Assembly (NCBI GenBank): GCA_902597545.1
Contig: CACJYD010000002.1
Location: forward strand, 114,718 to 178,717
Origin: an uncultured Bacteroidota bacterium
GTDB taxonomy: Bacteria > Bacteroidota > Bacteroidia > Flavobacteriales > Flavobacteriaceae
Reading direction: 5' to 3'
DNA: 64,000 nucleotides
The notes beneath the pieces are model-generated. The model saw nothing but the letters and a program-made list of their open reading frames with translations, was not told the origin of the DNA and ran no database searches. Positions 27,082-36,924 of the stretch are shown piece by piece (position 1 is the stretch's first letter; each line of letters begins with the position of its first letter). The position numbers and the translations under genes are program-made.

Positions 27082-29736
27082 TTATAAAATTGGGTTTAAC
27101 CATTTTTTTGCTAGCTCAATTGATATATTTCTTCTTTTAGCATAATCTTCAAGCTGATCGTTATCTATCTTACCAAGACCAAAGTATTTAGATTCTGGAT
27201 GTGAAAAATAATAGCCTGACACAGAAGATGCTGGCCACATGGCTAAACTTTCTGTTAATTTCATACCTATATTTTTTTCAACATCTAGTAAGTCCCAAAT
27301 CACATTTTTTTCTAGGTGATCTGGGCATGCTGGATAACCGGGTGCAGGTCTAGTGCCTTTATATTTTTCGTCTATAAGTTGATTATTATTTAAATTCTCA
27401 TCACTTGCATATCCCCAAAAATCTTTTCTTACTCTTTCGTGCAGGTACTCTGCTGTTGCTTCAGCAAGCCTATCAGCAACAGCTTTAACCATAATTGAAT
27501 TGTAATCATCATTTTTATTCTCATATATTTTAGCAAATTCATCTGCTCCAAAACCAGCTGAAACAGCAAAACAACCAACATAATCATTTATTTTTTCATC
27601 AGATGATACGTAATCACAAATTGACAGGTTGGGTGTGTCAGATGTTTTTATGGTTTGTTGCCTGAGGCAAATAAATTTATTTACTAAATCATTATTTACT
27701 GGATTATAGATTTCAATTTCATCATATTGATTAGTTCTTGCCGGAAAAATACCAAACACTGCTTTTGATTTTAGTCTATTTTCCTTAATTATTTTTTTAA
27801 GCATTAATTGAGCATTATCATATAATTCTCTTGCTTCTTCTCCTGTAGCCTCAAAATCAAAAATTTTTGGAAATCTTCCATGTAAACCCCAAGTATTAAA
27901 AAATGGACTCCAATCAATGTAGTTTTTTACTATATTGAGATCAATTGACTCTATAACCTTAACGCCTGTAAAATTTGGTTTATAAATTTCAGATTGAGTA
28001 ATTTTATTTTTAAACTTATTAGCGCGAGCATCAAGAATTGTAGTAAACTTTTTAGCTTGCTTTCTTCCCAAAAACTCATCTCTAAATTCCTTATATTCTT
28101 TTTTAATTGAATTGCTAAAAAGATTATTGTTTTTATGATCACTAATTAAACTTGCAGCCACTCCAACCGCCTTTGAAGCATCATTCACATGAACAACAGG
28201 GAAATTACATTCAGGAAAAATTTTGACAGCTGTATGAGCTTTAGATGTTGTAGCACCACCTATGAGAAGAGGTATCTTAATATTATGTTTTTTCAACTCT
28301 TTTGCTAAATAAACCATCTCATCAAGAGATGGGGTTATTAGCCCTGATAAACCAATTACATCAACATTGTTTTTAATAGCCTCATCGATAATTTTTTCTG
28401 GAGGAACCATTACACCTAAATCTATTATCTCAAAATTATTACAGCCTAGAACAACACTGACAATATTTTTTCCAATATCGTGAACATCACCTTTAACAGT
28501 TGCCATTAAAATTTTACCTGCCGAAGCAGTTTTATCATCAGATTTTTCATTCTCAATGTATGGAAGCAGATAAGCCACTGCTTTTTTCATAACTCTAGCT
28601 GACTTTACAACCTGCGGTAGAAACATTTTTCCATCACCAAATAAGTCTCCTACTATATTCATTCCATTCATTAAATATTTTTCTATAACCTGTAAAGGCC
28701 TATCAACTTTTAGCCTGGCTTCTTCAACATCTTCATTAACGTAGGTATCAATTCCTTTTATTAAAGAGTGATTAATTCTTTTTTGTAAATCTAATTCTCT
28801 CCACTCAATTATTTTTTTGTCTTTCTTATTATCATTAGATACAGTTTCAGCAAAATCAAGTAATCTTTCAGTTGCATCATCTCTTCTGTTCAGTAGTACA
28901 TCTTCAACATATTCAAGAAGATCTTTTGGTATATCATCATAAACTTCCAACATGTTTGGATTTACTATTCCCATATTCATTCCATTTTTAATTGCGTGAT
29001 ATAGAAATGATGAATGCATAGCTTCTCGAACTTTGTTATTTCCTCTAAATGAAAAAGAAACATTACTAACTCCCCCACTAACGCTTGCTCCTTGCAAATT
29101 TTTTCTAATCCAATTTGTTGCCTTAAAAAAATCAACAGCATTTTTTTTATGTTCTTCCATGCCTGTTGCAACAGGGAAAATATTTGGATCAAAAATTATA
29201 TCCTCAGGTGGAAATTTCACCTTATCAACTAAAATTCTGTACGATCTCTCACATATTTGAATTCTTCTTTCATAATTATCAGCTTGACCTTGTTCATCAA
29301 AAGCCATCACAATAACAGCTGCTCCATATCTTCTAATCAATTTTGCATGTTTTATAAATTCCTCCTCTCCTTCTTTTAAACTAATCGAATTAACAACGCC
29401 TTTGCCTTGAACTGTTTTCAATCCAGCTTCAATTATTTCCCATTTTGAGCTGTCAATCATTATAGGGATTTTAGAAATGTCAGGTTCAGAAGCAATTAAA
29501 TTCAGAAATGTTGTCATGGCCTCGACACCGTCAATAAGACCTTCATCCATGTTAACATCTAAAATTTGAGCTCCACCTTCGACTTGATCTCGGGCAATCT
29601 CTAAAGCTTCAGAATATTTTTTTTGTTCAATTAAGCGTAAAAATTTCTTAGAACCAGTTACGTTAGTTCTTTCTCCAACATTAACAAAAGTTGAGTCCTC
29701 CTTTATATTCAATACTTCAAGACCTGATAAAATCAT
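27082..29736 (-). CDS. metH: Cobalamin-dependent methionine synthase, folate/B12/activation part
   Basis: The 884-residue protein is the C-terminal three quarters of MetH. The pterin-binding domain begins [16 protein letters not shown] helical B12 cap lies near 310-395. The B12-binding motif DVHDIGKN has its axial histidine at about residue 419. The activation domain ends with [12 protein letters not shown] and [12 protein letters not shown]. The homocysteine domain is encoded by the preceding gene, overlapping by 4 bases. This two-gene layout is normal in flavobacteria, not a frameshift. B12 dependence means the cell needs cobalamin or a precursor. Confidence 0.95.
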   Translation of the reverse strand: MILSGLEVLNIKEDSTFVNVGERTNVTGSKKFLRLIEQKKYSEALEIARDQVEGGAQILDVNMDEGLIDGVEAMTTFLNLIASEPDISKIPIMIDSSKWEIIEAGLKTVQGKGVVNSISLKEGEEEFIKHAKLIRRYGAAVIVMAFDEQGQADNYERRIQICERSYRILVDKVKFPPEDIIFDPNIFPVATGMEEHKKNAVDFFKATNWIRKNLQGASVSGGVSNVSFSFRGNNKVREAMHSSFLYHAIKNGMNMGIVNPNMLEVYDDIPKDLLEYVEDVLLNRRDDATERLLDFAETVSNDNKKDKKIIEWRELDLQKRINHSLIKGIDTYVNEDVEEARLKVDRPLQVIEKYLMNGMNIVGDLFGDGKMFLPQVVKSARVMKKAVAYLLPYIENEKSDDKTASAGKILMATVKGDVHDIGKNIVSVVLGCNNFEIIDLGVMVPPEKIIDEAIKNNVDVIGLSGLITPSLDEMVYLAKELKKHNIKIPLLIGGATTSKAHTAVKIFPECNFPVVHVNDASKAVGVAASLISDHKNNNLFSNSIKKEYKEFRDEFLGRKQAKKFTTILDARANKFKNKITQSEIYKPNFTGVKVIESIDLNIVKNYIDWSPFFNTWGLHGRFPKIFDFEATGEEARELYDNAQLMLKKIIKENRLKSKAVFGIFPARTNQYDEIEIYNPVNNDLVNKFICLRQQTIKTSDTPNLSICDYVSSDEKINDYVGCFAVSAGFGADEFAKIYENKNDDYNSIMVKAVADRLAEATAEYLHERVRKDFWGYASDENLNNNQLIDEKYKGTRPAPGYPACPDHLEKNVIWDLLDVEKNIGMKLTESLAMWPASSVSGYYFSHPESKYFGLGKIDNDQLEDYAKRRNISIELAKKWLNPIL

Positions 29737-30734
29737 TTTTTTCTAGGTTTATAATTTTTTACTAATTCAGAAATAACTTTAATATGCTCAGGTGTTGTCC
29801 CACAACATCCACCAATAATATTTATACAACCTTCATCCAAAAATTTTTTTATTTTTTTTCCCATATCATCTGCTGTCTCGTCATATTCACCAAAGGCATT
29901 TGGAAGACCTGCATTTGGAAAGGCTGCAGTATAAAAATTTGAAAATCTACTAACTCTTTTCATATAAGGTAACATCAAATCTGCTCCTAAGGCACAGTTG
30001 AAACCAATTGTGAGCAGGGGAAGATGTGAAAGGGAGGTAATAAATGCTTCAGTAGTTTGACCAGACAGAGTTCTACCACTTGCATCTGTTATAGTTCCGC
30101 TCACCATAAGTGGGAGTTCATAACCTATTTTTTCAAAAATTCCTGAGATAGCAAAAAGAGCAGCTTTAGCGTTTAAAGTGTCAAAAATTGTTTCAACTAA
30201 TAAAATATGAACACCTCCATCAATTAAAGCCTCAATCTGCTCACTATAACTTTCTACTAGCTCATCAAAAGTTATTGCTCTAAAGCCTGGATCATTAACA
30301 TCCGGTGACATAGAAGCCGTCTTGTTTGTAGGTCCAATTGAACCAGCAACAAATCTAGGTTTTTCATGATTTAGATCAGTAAATTTTTTGCAAGCCTCAA
30401 CAGCGATTTTAGCTGATTCAAAATTTAATTCATAAACTAAATCTTGCATATGATAATCTGCCATTGCAACTGAAGTCGAGGAAAAAGTGTTGGTTTCAAT
30501 AATATCAGCACCGGCTTCGAGAAAAGATTCGTGTATTTCTTTAATTGCCTTAGGCTGAGTTATGGATAGTAAATCATTATTTCCCTTTAGAAGATGTTTA
30601 TAATCCTTGAAACGAGTTCCTCGAAAATCTTCCTCTGTAAAGTTGTAGCCTTGAATCATAGTTCCCATAGCTCCATCCAATACAAGAATTCTTTTTTCTA
30701 AAATTTCGATAAGTATTTTTGTGTAATTTTTCAT
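29733..30734 (-). CDS. metH: Methionine synthase homocysteine-binding subunit
   Basis: The 333-residue product is the homocysteine S-methyltransferase domain of MetH. It has [12 protein letters not shown] at the start, then zinc ligands in [10 protein letters not shown] and [13 protein letters not shown]. The frame extends ten codons further upstream, but the ATG at 30734 matches the family. That ATG lies at the 3' end of the SAM-II-like pseudoknot, which argues that the riboswitch controls this start. It overlaps the second metH gene by 4 bases. Confidence 0.94.
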   Translation of the reverse strand: MKNYTKILIEILEKRILVLDGAMGTMIQGYNFTEEDFRGTRFKDYKHLLKGNNDLLSITQPKAIKEIHESFLEAGADIIETNTFSSTSVAMADYHMQDLVYELNFESAKIAVEACKKFTDLNHEKPRFVAGSIGPTNKTASMSPDVNDPGFRAITFDELVESYSEQIEALIDGGVHILLVETIFDTLNAKAALFAISGIFEKIGYELPLMVSGTITDASGRTLSGQTTEAFITSLSHLPLLTIGFNCALGADLMLPYMKRVSRFSNFYTAAFPNAGLPNAFGEYDETADDMGKKIKKFLDEGCINIIGGCCGTTPEHIKVISELVKNYKPRKK

Positions 30735-30783
30735 CTGTTTTAGCACGTTTTTTAGAGGCAGCAATCAGTCAAATTAACCTCGA
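30735..30783 (-). promoter_or_regulatory. SAM-II-type riboswitch upstream of the metH-metF operon
   Basis: On the minus strand a GAGG (30781-30778) can pair with CCTC (30758-30755) around a loop TTAATTTGACTGATTGCTG. This is followed by an A-rich linker and CGTGCTAAAACAG, ending just before the ATG. The loop CTG can pair with the terminal CAG to make the H-type pseudoknot, and GCTAAA is the conserved core of SAM-II. The element lies between a -7 box and a methionine-cycle gene, and its last stem would cover the ribosome-binding region. SAM-II class RNAs repress translation when SAM is abundant. The match is by eye. Confidence 0.75.
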
Positions 30784-30790
30784 TTTTTGG

Positions 30791-30798
30791 CAAATATA
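30791..30798 (-). promoter_or_regulatory. -7 promoter box (TATATTTG) of the metH-metF operon
   Basis: TATATTTG on the minus strand fits TAnnTTTG exactly. Transcription would begin about 30785, at the 5' edge of the riboswitch. The box sits 7 bases beyond the stop of the glycosyl-1-phosphate transferase gene, so the operon has its own promoter. Confidence 0.6.
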
Positions 30799-30804
30799 AT
30801 TGTT

Positions 30805-32154
30805 TTAATTAATATTCATTCTTAAGATTCCAAAAAATGTTTTAACACATATTTTTAAATCAAAAAATATCGACCAATTCTTAAAATAGTATCTATCAAG
30901 TTTTACTCTAGAACTCATATCATATAAGTCGTAGATTTTACCACGAAATCCCTGAACTTGAGCGAGCCCGGTTATACCAGGCTTAAATTGGTGTCTTTTA
31001 GTAAACTTATCAATTTTGTTAGAGTATTGTTCATTTAATTTAGTTGGGTGTGGACGGGGCCCAACCACTGACATAGTTCCATTTAAAACATTGATAAATT
31101 GCGGCATTTCATCTAATGCTGAAATTCTTAATAACTTTCCAAATTTTGTTAGTCTAATATCGTTATGATCTGCAAATTTTGTATCCTCTTCATCATTAAC
31201 CATCATGGTTCTAAATTTATAACAGTAAAAAACTTTACCTCCCAAACCATGTCTTTTCTGAGAGAAAATAATTGGACCTCTGGATTGTAATTTAATAATC
31301 ATGCCAAAAACAACATACATCCATGAAACAAAAAAAGTTAATACAAAAAGAGAAAATACAATGTCAAAAGATCTCTTTATTAACTGATTATACCAAATAT
31401 CAAGTGGTAATTGATTTACCTCAATAACTGGAATATCATATAATTTTTTTATGAAAAAATTTTTAAACTCATAATTAACAAGTTCAGGTAGAAGTTTTAC
31501 TGAAATTAAATTTCTATCACAAAAATCAATTATTTCTTTTTGATTCCTAATAGGAATTTTTGATGAAATAAAAACCTCATCATACTCATTGGCATATTTA
31601 TAAAATTTATTGATTGATCCCTTATCAGGAACTTTATCATTAAGTTTTTTTGATTTAAAAAAATATATTCCATTAGATCTCAAACCCAAATGTGGATTAC
31701 TTTGAATTGTTTTATAAAAACTTATTCCCGTCTTATCGAAACCTATAATCGCAATTTTTTTAATATTTCCACCATATGATCTGTAACTATCTAAGATGAA
31801 ATGTGTTAATACTCTAAAAAATATTATAAAACAAGTAAAAATAAATACTGAAAGTAATATTGATCTAATTGAAAAAGTATAATAGTCAACTAATAAGTTT
31901 CCTATTGCAACAACAGAGAATAATATAAATACTGACTTTAGAGCTGTTTTTATTGTATTAGAGTATGAAACTCCTCTTCCAATGTTGTAGGATTTAGAAG
32001 AAACATTTAATGTAATCCAAAATAATACAATTAGAGTATTGTAAATATTCCAGCTAGAAAATGTAATAAAGTGCATTAAAGATGTAACAAATGAAATTAT
32101 TATAGCTTCACTTGCAAGGAAAATTACTGGGAAAAATAAATTAAATCTTTTCAA
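30805..32154 (-). CDS. Undecaprenyl-phosphate sugar phosphotransferase (WcaJ-like)
   Basis: The 449-residue polyprenyl glycosylphosphotransferase starts repeat-unit assembly by moving a sugar phosphate to undecaprenyl phosphate. Four N-terminal membrane segments (about 1-120) are followed by a Rossmann-like region (KKIAIIGFDKTG). The catalytic domain has KRSFDIVFSLFVL, GPIIFSQKRHGLGGKVFYCYKFRTM, DEMPQFINVLNGTMSVVGPRPH and KPGITGLAQVQGFRGK. It is probably the initiating enzyme for the Wzx/Wzy cluster, although metF-metH separate it from the rest. Sugar choice (Glc, Gal or QuiNAc type) cannot be read. Confidence 0.88.
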   Translation of the reverse strand: MKRFNLFFPVIFLASEAIIISFVTSLMHFITFSSWNIYNTLIVLFWITLNVSSKSYNIGRGVSYSNTIKTALKSVFILFSVVAIGNLLVDYYTFSIRSILLSVFIFTCFIIFFRVLTHFILDSYRSYGGNIKKIAIIGFDKTGISFYKTIQSNPHLGLRSNGIYFFKSKKLNDKVPDKGSINKFYKYANEYDEVFISSKIPIRNQKEIIDFCDRNLISVKLLPELVNYEFKNFFIKKLYDIPVIEVNQLPLDIWYNQLIKRSFDIVFSLFVLTFFVSWMYVVFGMIIKLQSRGPIIFSQKRHGLGGKVFYCYKFRTMMVNDEEDTKFADHNDIRLTKFGKLLRISALDEMPQFINVLNGTMSVVGPRPHPTKLNEQYSNKIDKFTKRHQFKPGITGLAQVQGFRGKIYDLYDMSSRVKLDRYYFKNWSIFFDLKICVKTFFGILRMNIN

Positions 32155-32196
32155 AACTCTTAGCTAAAAATAATTAACAAAAATTGAACCATTTAG

Positions 32197-32280
32197 TACT
32201 TCGGGTGGGGATCGAACCCACACTCTGTTGCCAGAACTGGATTTTGAATCCAGCGCGTCTACCAGTTCCGCCACCGAAGC
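32197..32280 (-). tRNA. tRNA-Leu (anticodon CAA)
   Basis: Read on the minus strand, an 84-base cloverleaf begins GCTTCGGTGGCGGAACTGGTAGACGC and closes with CCGAAGT plus discriminator A. The anticodon stem CTGGA/TCCAG encloses TTCAAAA, with CAA at 32244-32246. A long variable arm, as in class II leucine tRNAs, precedes the T arm GTGGGTTCGATCCCCAC. CCA is not encoded. Confidence 0.95.
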
Positions 32281-32337
32281 AATAGGAGTTAAATTTATAA
32301 AAAGTTTTGATTTTAACAGTTTCTATTAAATTATTAT

Positions 32338-32345
32338 TAAATTTG
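32338..32345 (+). promoter_or_regulatory. -7 promoter box (TAAATTTG) upstream of prs
   Basis: TAAATTTG matches TAnnTTTG and ends 17 bases before the prs ATG, giving a leader of roughly 10-13 bases. No good -33 TTTG at usual spacing is seen. Confidence 0.45.
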
Positions 32346-32362
32346 ACCCCCAACAAAAAAAA

Positions 32363-33304
32363 ATGTCAACTCAGGGACCGATAGCAAAGATTTTTTCATG
32401 TACTCAAAGCATTGATCTTTCTAAAAAAATTGCTAAACATTTTGGTGCTGAATTAGGTAAAGTAAATTTTACAAATTACAGTGATGGGGAATTTCAACCC
32501 TCATTTGAAGAGTCAGTAAGAGGAGCAAGACTCTTTATTATTGGATCAACTCAACCTGATTCTGACAACTTAATGGAACTTCTTTTAATGATTGATGCTG
32601 CAAAAAGATCATCTGCAAGACATGTAACTGCAGTTATCCCTTACTTTGGATGGGCTAGACAAGATAGAAAAGATAAGCCAAGGGTTCCGATTGGTGCAAA
32701 ATTAATAGCAAATTTAGTTGAAGCAGCAGGAGCTACTAGATTAATAACAATGGACTTACACGCAGATCAAATTCAAGGTTTTTTTGAAAAGCCAGTTGAT
32801 CATTTATATGCGTCAACAATTTTTATTCCATATATACAATCTTTGAATTTAGAGGAACTTACTATTGCATCACCTGATATGGGAGGATCTAAAAGAGCTT
32901 ATGCTTACTCTAGATTTCTAAAGAGTAATGTGGTCATTTGCTACAAACAAAGAAAAAAAGCAAATGTAGTTTCTCACATGGAATTAATTGGCGAAGTTGA
33001 AGGAAAAAATGTGGTTATAGTTGATGATATGGTTGATACAGCTGGTACATTGACTAAAGCAGCTGATTTAATGGTTGACAGAGGAGCAAAATCTGTCAGA
33101 GCTATTTGTACCCATGCTTTACTTTCAGGAAATGCATATGAAAATATTGAAAAATCAAAACTTAAAGAATTGATAGTTACAGATTCTATCGTACAAGAAA
33201 AAAAATCTGATAAAGTAAAAGTGCTTACTTGCTCAAAATTATTTGCCGATGTAATGCACAATGTTAACAGTAATCAATCTATAAATTCATTTTTTATAAA
33301 ATAA
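32363..33304 (+). CDS. prs: Ribose-phosphate pyrophosphokinase
   Basis: The 313-residue enzyme makes PRPP from ribose-5-phosphate and ATP. It has IIGSTQPDSDNLMELLLMIDAAKRSSA, YFGWARQDRKDKPRVPIGAKL, MDLHADQIQGFF and the PRPP-binding VVIVDDMVDTAGTL near residue 215. Length is normal. rplY follows 6 bases after the stop, the usual prs-rplY pairing. Confidence 0.96.
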   Translation: MSTQGPIAKIFSCTQSIDLSKKIAKHFGAELGKVNFTNYSDGEFQPSFEESVRGARLFIIGSTQPDSDNLMELLLMIDAAKRSSARHVTAVIPYFGWARQDRKDKPRVPIGAKLIANLVEAAGATRLITMDLHADQIQGFFEKPVDHLYASTIFIPYIQSLNLEELTIASPDMGGSKRAYAYSRFLKSNVVICYKQRKKANVVSHMELIGEVEGKNVVIVDDMVDTAGTLTKAADLMVDRGAKSVRAICTHALLSGNAYENIEKSKLKELIVTDSIVQEKKSDKVKVLTCSKLFADVMHNVNSNQSINSFFIK

Positions 33305-33310
33305 ATTATT

Positions 33311-34012
33311 ATGAAATCAATCACAATCAATGGATCTCAAAGAGAAAGCGTAGGGAAGTCTTCGACCAAAGCTCTACGTAATGCTGGAAAGGTTCCTTGC
33401 GTAGTTTACGGTGGGGAAAAACCAGTGCATTTTTCAGCAGATGAAATCAGTTTTTCAAAATTAGTTTACACACCAGATGCTCACACAGTGATCATTTCAT
33501 TGGATGGTAAAGAAGAAATCAATGCTATAATTCAGGATATTCAATTTCATCCTGTTTCTGAAAAAATATTACATGTAGATTTCTTCCAGTTATTTGATAA
33601 TAAAGAAATCAATATGACCATTCCTGTTAAGTTTAGCGGTAATGCACCTGGTGTAAGACTTGAAGGAGGTCTTCTTTTCAAAAATAAAAGAAAACTTTAT
33701 GTGAAAGCATTGCCAAAAAACCTTCCAGACTATATTTCTGTAGATATATCAAATCTGCACTTAAATGATAAGGTAACTATTCAAGATTTATTGAATGACA
33801 ATTACGCTTTTACTCATCCTGAAAATATGGTTGTTTGTCAGGTTAAGATGTCTAGAGCTTCTCTATCACTTGCAACCGATGAAGAAGAGGGTGAAGAAGG
33901 TGAAGAAGGTGATGAAGTTGCTGAAGGTGCTGAAGGTTCTGAAGGTGCTGAAAAGTCTGAAAATAAAGATTCTGGAAATAAGCCTGCTGAATCTGAGAAT
34001 AAAGAAGGATAA
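33311..34012 (+). CDS. rplY: 50S ribosomal protein L25/general stress protein Ctc
   Basis: The 233-residue protein has an N-terminal L25 domain that binds 5S rRNA (about 1-93, with [12 protein letters not shown] and IQDIQFHPV). A C-terminal TL5-like beta domain follows (about 97-190, [15 protein letters not shown]). The last 40 residues are a low-complexity Glu/Gly/Ala/Ser tail, encoded by imperfect GAAGGT/GCTGAAGGT repeats. Acidic tails are common on long L25 proteins. Confidence 0.94.
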   Translation: MKSITINGSQRESVGKSSTKALRNAGKVPCVVYGGEKPVHFSADEISFSKLVYTPDAHTVIISLDGKEEINAIIQDIQFHPVSEKILHVDFFQLFDNKEINMTIPVKFSGNAPGVRLEGGLLFKNKRKLYVKALPKNLPDYISVDISNLHLNDKVTIQDLLNDNYAFTHPENMVVCQVKMSRASLSLATDEEEGEEGEEGDEVAEGAEGSEGAEKSENKDSGNKPAESENKEG

Positions 34013-34049
34013 ATAATTCATAGAAACATAAATTATCTATAATTATTTC

Positions 34050-34074
34050 AGCTTAAAAAGCTTTTATATTTTTA
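34050..34074 (+). terminator. Weak terminator-like hairpin after rplY
   Basis: AGCTT (34050-34054) and AAGCT (34058-34062) pair around AAA, followed by a T-rich stretch. The stem is only 5 pairs, so termination would be partial at most. Confidence 0.35.
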
Positions 34075-34092
34075 TTGTAAATTTTTAGGACT

Positions 34093-34701
34093 TTGTTTTC
34101 AATATTCAAATATTTTCAAAAAAGTAGTATCTCACCAAACAATAAAAAATTTCTTATTGTTGGTCTTGGTAATATTGGTGAAGAATATAAAAATACTCGT
34201 CATAATATTGGATTTGATATAGTTGATCAGCTGGGTAAAAATCTAAAAGGAACATTCAATGCAGCTAAGTATGGAGATATATTGAAATCAAAATATGCTG
34301 GTAAACAAATTATACTTTTAAAACCAAATACCTTCATGAATTTAAGTGGTAAAGCAGTTTTATACTGGCTAAGAAAAGAAAAAATTCATATTAATAACTT
34401 AATTATCATTGTAGATGATTTAAATATTAATTTTGGTGTATCTAGGCTTAAGCCATCAGGGTCTGATGGTGGTCATAATGGACTAAAAGATATAGCAAAT
34501 TCACTGAATACTTCGAATTTTACAAGGCTAAGATTTGGAATCGGAAATAATTTTAAAAAGAAAGATCAAGTTGATTTTGTTCTGAGCAAATGGAATAATG
34601 AAGAGGCTAAGAATCTTGAATATCTTATAAATAAAAATGTTGAAATTATTTTTTCATCAATCAAACAAGGTTTAGATTTTACAATGAATAAATACAACTA
34701 G
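34093..34701 (+). CDS. pth: Peptidyl-tRNA hydrolase
   Basis: The 202-residue protein releases peptides from peptidyl-tRNA that has dropped off ribosomes. Core motifs are FLIVGLGNIGEEYKNTRHNIGF with the catalytic His, KPNTFMNLSG, IIVDDLNINFG and GSDGGHNGLKDI. The start used is TTG at 34093, which adds about 18 residues before the conserved core. A start nearer the core is possible. ribF starts on the base after its stop. Confidence 0.93.
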   Translation: MFSIFKYFQKSSISPNNKKFLIVGLGNIGEEYKNTRHNIGFDIVDQLGKNLKGTFNAAKYGDILKSKYAGKQIILLKPNTFMNLSGKAVLYWLRKEKIHINNLIIIVDDLNINFGVSRLKPSGSDGGHNGLKDIANSLNTSNFTRLRFGIGNNFKKKDQVDFVLSKWNNEEAKNLEYLINKNVEIIFSSIKQGLDFTMNKYN

Positions 34702-35634
34702 ATGAAGGTAACAAAAGGCTTAAAAAATGCACATTCAAGTTACCCGAGCATTCTTACCTTAGGAACATTCGATGGTATTCATCAAGGACACAAAATAATC
34801 ATTTCAAAATTAAATAGTGAATCAAAAAAAAATAATCTCAGATCTATAATTCTGACTTTTTTTCCTCATCCAAGAAATGTTGTGAGTTTTGAAAAAATCA
34901 AATCAATAAGTACTATTGATGAAAAAATTGAGATTTTTTCTAAGCTTGAAATAGATGAATTAATTATTCAAAATTTTGATAAATCTTTCTCTAATATGAG
35001 TGCTGAAGATTTCATTAAGCTACTAGTTGATAATTTAAATCTGAAAAAAATTATAGTTGGATACAATCACCGTTTTGGTAAAAATCGTTCAGCAGATATT
35101 AGTATTTTAAAAAATTTTGGTTTAAAATATAATTTTGAAGTTATAGAAATTAAAGCTTTTGAAGTTGAAAAAATTAAAATCAGTTCTACCAAGATAAGAA
35201 ATGCAATTTATGGAGGTAACATTGATGTTTGCAATAGTTATTTAGGATATAATTTTAGTATAATTGGTATTGTTGTAAAAGGAAAATCTATTGGAAAATC
35301 TATTGGATTTCCAACAGCCAATATTAATATAGTTGAGGAATATAAAATTATACCTAAGAATGGTGTTTATCTTGTTCTTTGCTTTTTTGAAAGAAATAAA
35401 TACTATGGCATGATGAATATAGGATTCAACCCTACTTTCGGTTCTAATAAAAAAAGTATAGAGGTTAATATTTTTGATTTTAATAAAGATTTATATGGAA
35501 GAAATATTAAAATTGAATTTTTAAAATTCATTAGAGACGAAATAAAGTTTGACAATGCTGAAATGTTAAAAAATCAACTTAATATTGATCGAGAAAATTG
35601 TATTAAACATATAAATTCAACTTATAATAATTAG
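34702..35634 (+). CDS. ribF: Bifunctional riboflavin kinase/FAD synthetase
   Basis: The 310-residue enzyme makes FMN and FAD. The N-terminal FAD synthetase domain has LGTFDGIHQGHK and IVGYNHRFGKNRSADI, and SSTKIRNAI ends it near residue 170. The C-terminal riboflavin kinase domain starts at GIVVKGKSIGKSIGFPTANI and includes YYGMMNIGFNPTFG. Length and domain order are standard. serS follows 13 bases later. Confidence 0.95.
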   Translation: MKVTKGLKNAHSSYPSILTLGTFDGIHQGHKIIISKLNSESKKNNLRSIILTFFPHPRNVVSFEKIKSISTIDEKIEIFSKLEIDELIIQNFDKSFSNMSAEDFIKLLVDNLNLKKIIVGYNHRFGKNRSADISILKNFGLKYNFEVIEIKAFEVEKIKISSTKIRNAIYGGNIDVCNSYLGYNFSIIGIVVKGKSIGKSIGFPTANINIVEEYKIIPKNGVYLVLCFFERNKYYGMMNIGFNPTFGSNKKSIEVNIFDFNKDLYGRNIKIEFLKFIRDEIKFDNAEMLKNQLNIDRENCIKHINSTYNN

Positions 35635-35647
35635 TTTTGTTAATAAT

Positions 35648-36916
35648 ATGTTACAGGTTGACTTCATAAAAAATAACTTTTCAAAAGTTATCGATAGTCT
35701 TAAAAAAAGAAATAAAGACTACTCATCTGACTTAAAAAAGATTATTGATTTTAATGAAAGTAGAAAAAAACAACAAACTAAGTTAGACACTCTACTATCT
35801 CAGGTTAACAATTTATCTAAACAAATTGGTGAACTTTTTAAAAATGGTAAAGTAAATGAAGCTAATGAATTAAAAAAAGAAGTAGAGAAAATTAAGCCTG
35901 AGATTAAACTTTTACAAGAATTACTAAATAGTAATAATAAAGATCTTAAAGAATTATTATGTTCAATACCAAATGTTCCTAATGAATTAGTTAAAAAAGG
36001 ATCAGATGAAAATGATAATGAAATTATTTTTGAAAGTACATTTAAAGTAAATGATGAAAAACTTCTGGAACATTGGAAGCTTTGTGAAAAATTTGATATT
36101 GTTGATTTTGAATTGGGTAATAAACTCACAGGATCAGGATTTCCTGTGTATAAAGGTAAAGGAGCAATCTTACAAAGAGCATTAATAAATTATTTCCTGG
36201 ATAAAAATACATCATCAGGATACACAGAGGTTCAGCCTCCAGTATTAGTTAACGAGGAATCTGCATTTGCAACTGGACAATTACCAGATAAAGAAGGTCA
36301 AATGTACCATATAAATAATGATAATTTATACTTGATTCCAACCGCTGAAGTTCCAATAACAAATTTTTACAGAAACAGTATAATTAATTCATCAGACTTA
36401 CCAATTAAACTTACTGGTTATACACCTTGTTTTCGGAGAGAGGCTGGTAGCTATGGAAAAGATGTTAGAGGACTGAATAGGTTACATCAGTTTGACAAGG
36501 TAGAAATTGTTAGAATTGAAAAACCAGAAAATTCATATAAAGTATTAGATGAAATGGTTACACACGTGAAAGATATTCTTGAAGAATTAGAATTACCATT
36601 CAGAATAGTAAGATTATGTGGTGGTGATTTAGGTTTTACTTCAGCACTAACTTATGATTTTGAAGTATATTCAAAAGCTCAAAAAAAGTGGCTTGAAGTA
36701 AGTTCAGTTTCTAATTTTGAAACCTATCAATCCAACCGTTTAAAATTAAGAATAAAGATTAATGAAAAAGAAAAAGAACTTGCTCATACACTTAATGGTA
36801 GTGCACTAGCTCTTCCAAGAATTTTTGCTGCAATTATTGAAAATAACTCTTCTACTGAGGGAATTAAAATTCCAAAAATTTTACAAGAATACACAGGTTT
36901 TAAATTTATATCTTAG
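35648..36916 (+). CDS. serS: Seryl-tRNA synthetase
   Basis: The 422-residue class II synthetase has the N-terminal long coiled-coil arm (about 25-105) that binds tRNA-Ser. The catalytic domain follows, with LIPTAEVPITNFYR, motif 2 TPCFRREAGSYGKDVRGLNRLHQFDKVE, and motif 3 near LNGSALALPRIFAAIIEN. Length is normal. Confidence 0.96.
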   Translation: MLQVDFIKNNFSKVIDSLKKRNKDYSSDLKKIIDFNESRKKQQTKLDTLLSQVNNLSKQIGELFKNGKVNEANELKKEVEKIKPEIKLLQELLNSNNKDLKELLCSIPNVPNELVKKGSDENDNEIIFESTFKVNDEKLLEHWKLCEKFDIVDFELGNKLTGSGFPVYKGKGAILQRALINYFLDKNTSSGYTEVQPPVLVNEESAFATGQLPDKEGQMYHINNDNLYLIPTAEVPITNFYRNSIINSSDLPIKLTGYTPCFRREAGSYGKDVRGLNRLHQFDKVEIVRIEKPENSYKVLDEMVTHVKDILEELELPFRIVRLCGGDLGFTSALTYDFEVYSKAQKKWLEVSSVSNFETYQSNRLKLRIKINEKEKELAHTLNGSALALPRIFAAIIENNSSTEGIKIPKILQEYTGFKFIS

Positions 36917-36924
36917 ATATATAT

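Noticed and set aside
27951..28142. Additional small open frames inside metH, mfd, susD and the GH5 gene
   Set aside because: They are shadows in other frames of strongly conserved genes.
29733..29736. Frameshift splitting metH
   Set aside because: A 4-base overlap between separate homocysteine and folate/B12 proteins is the normal flavobacterial arrangement, with full domains on both sides.
33880..33990. Low-complexity repeats in rplY as a mobile or CRISPR repeat
   Set aside because: The repeats are short, in frame, and encode an acidic tail typical of L25/Ctc.
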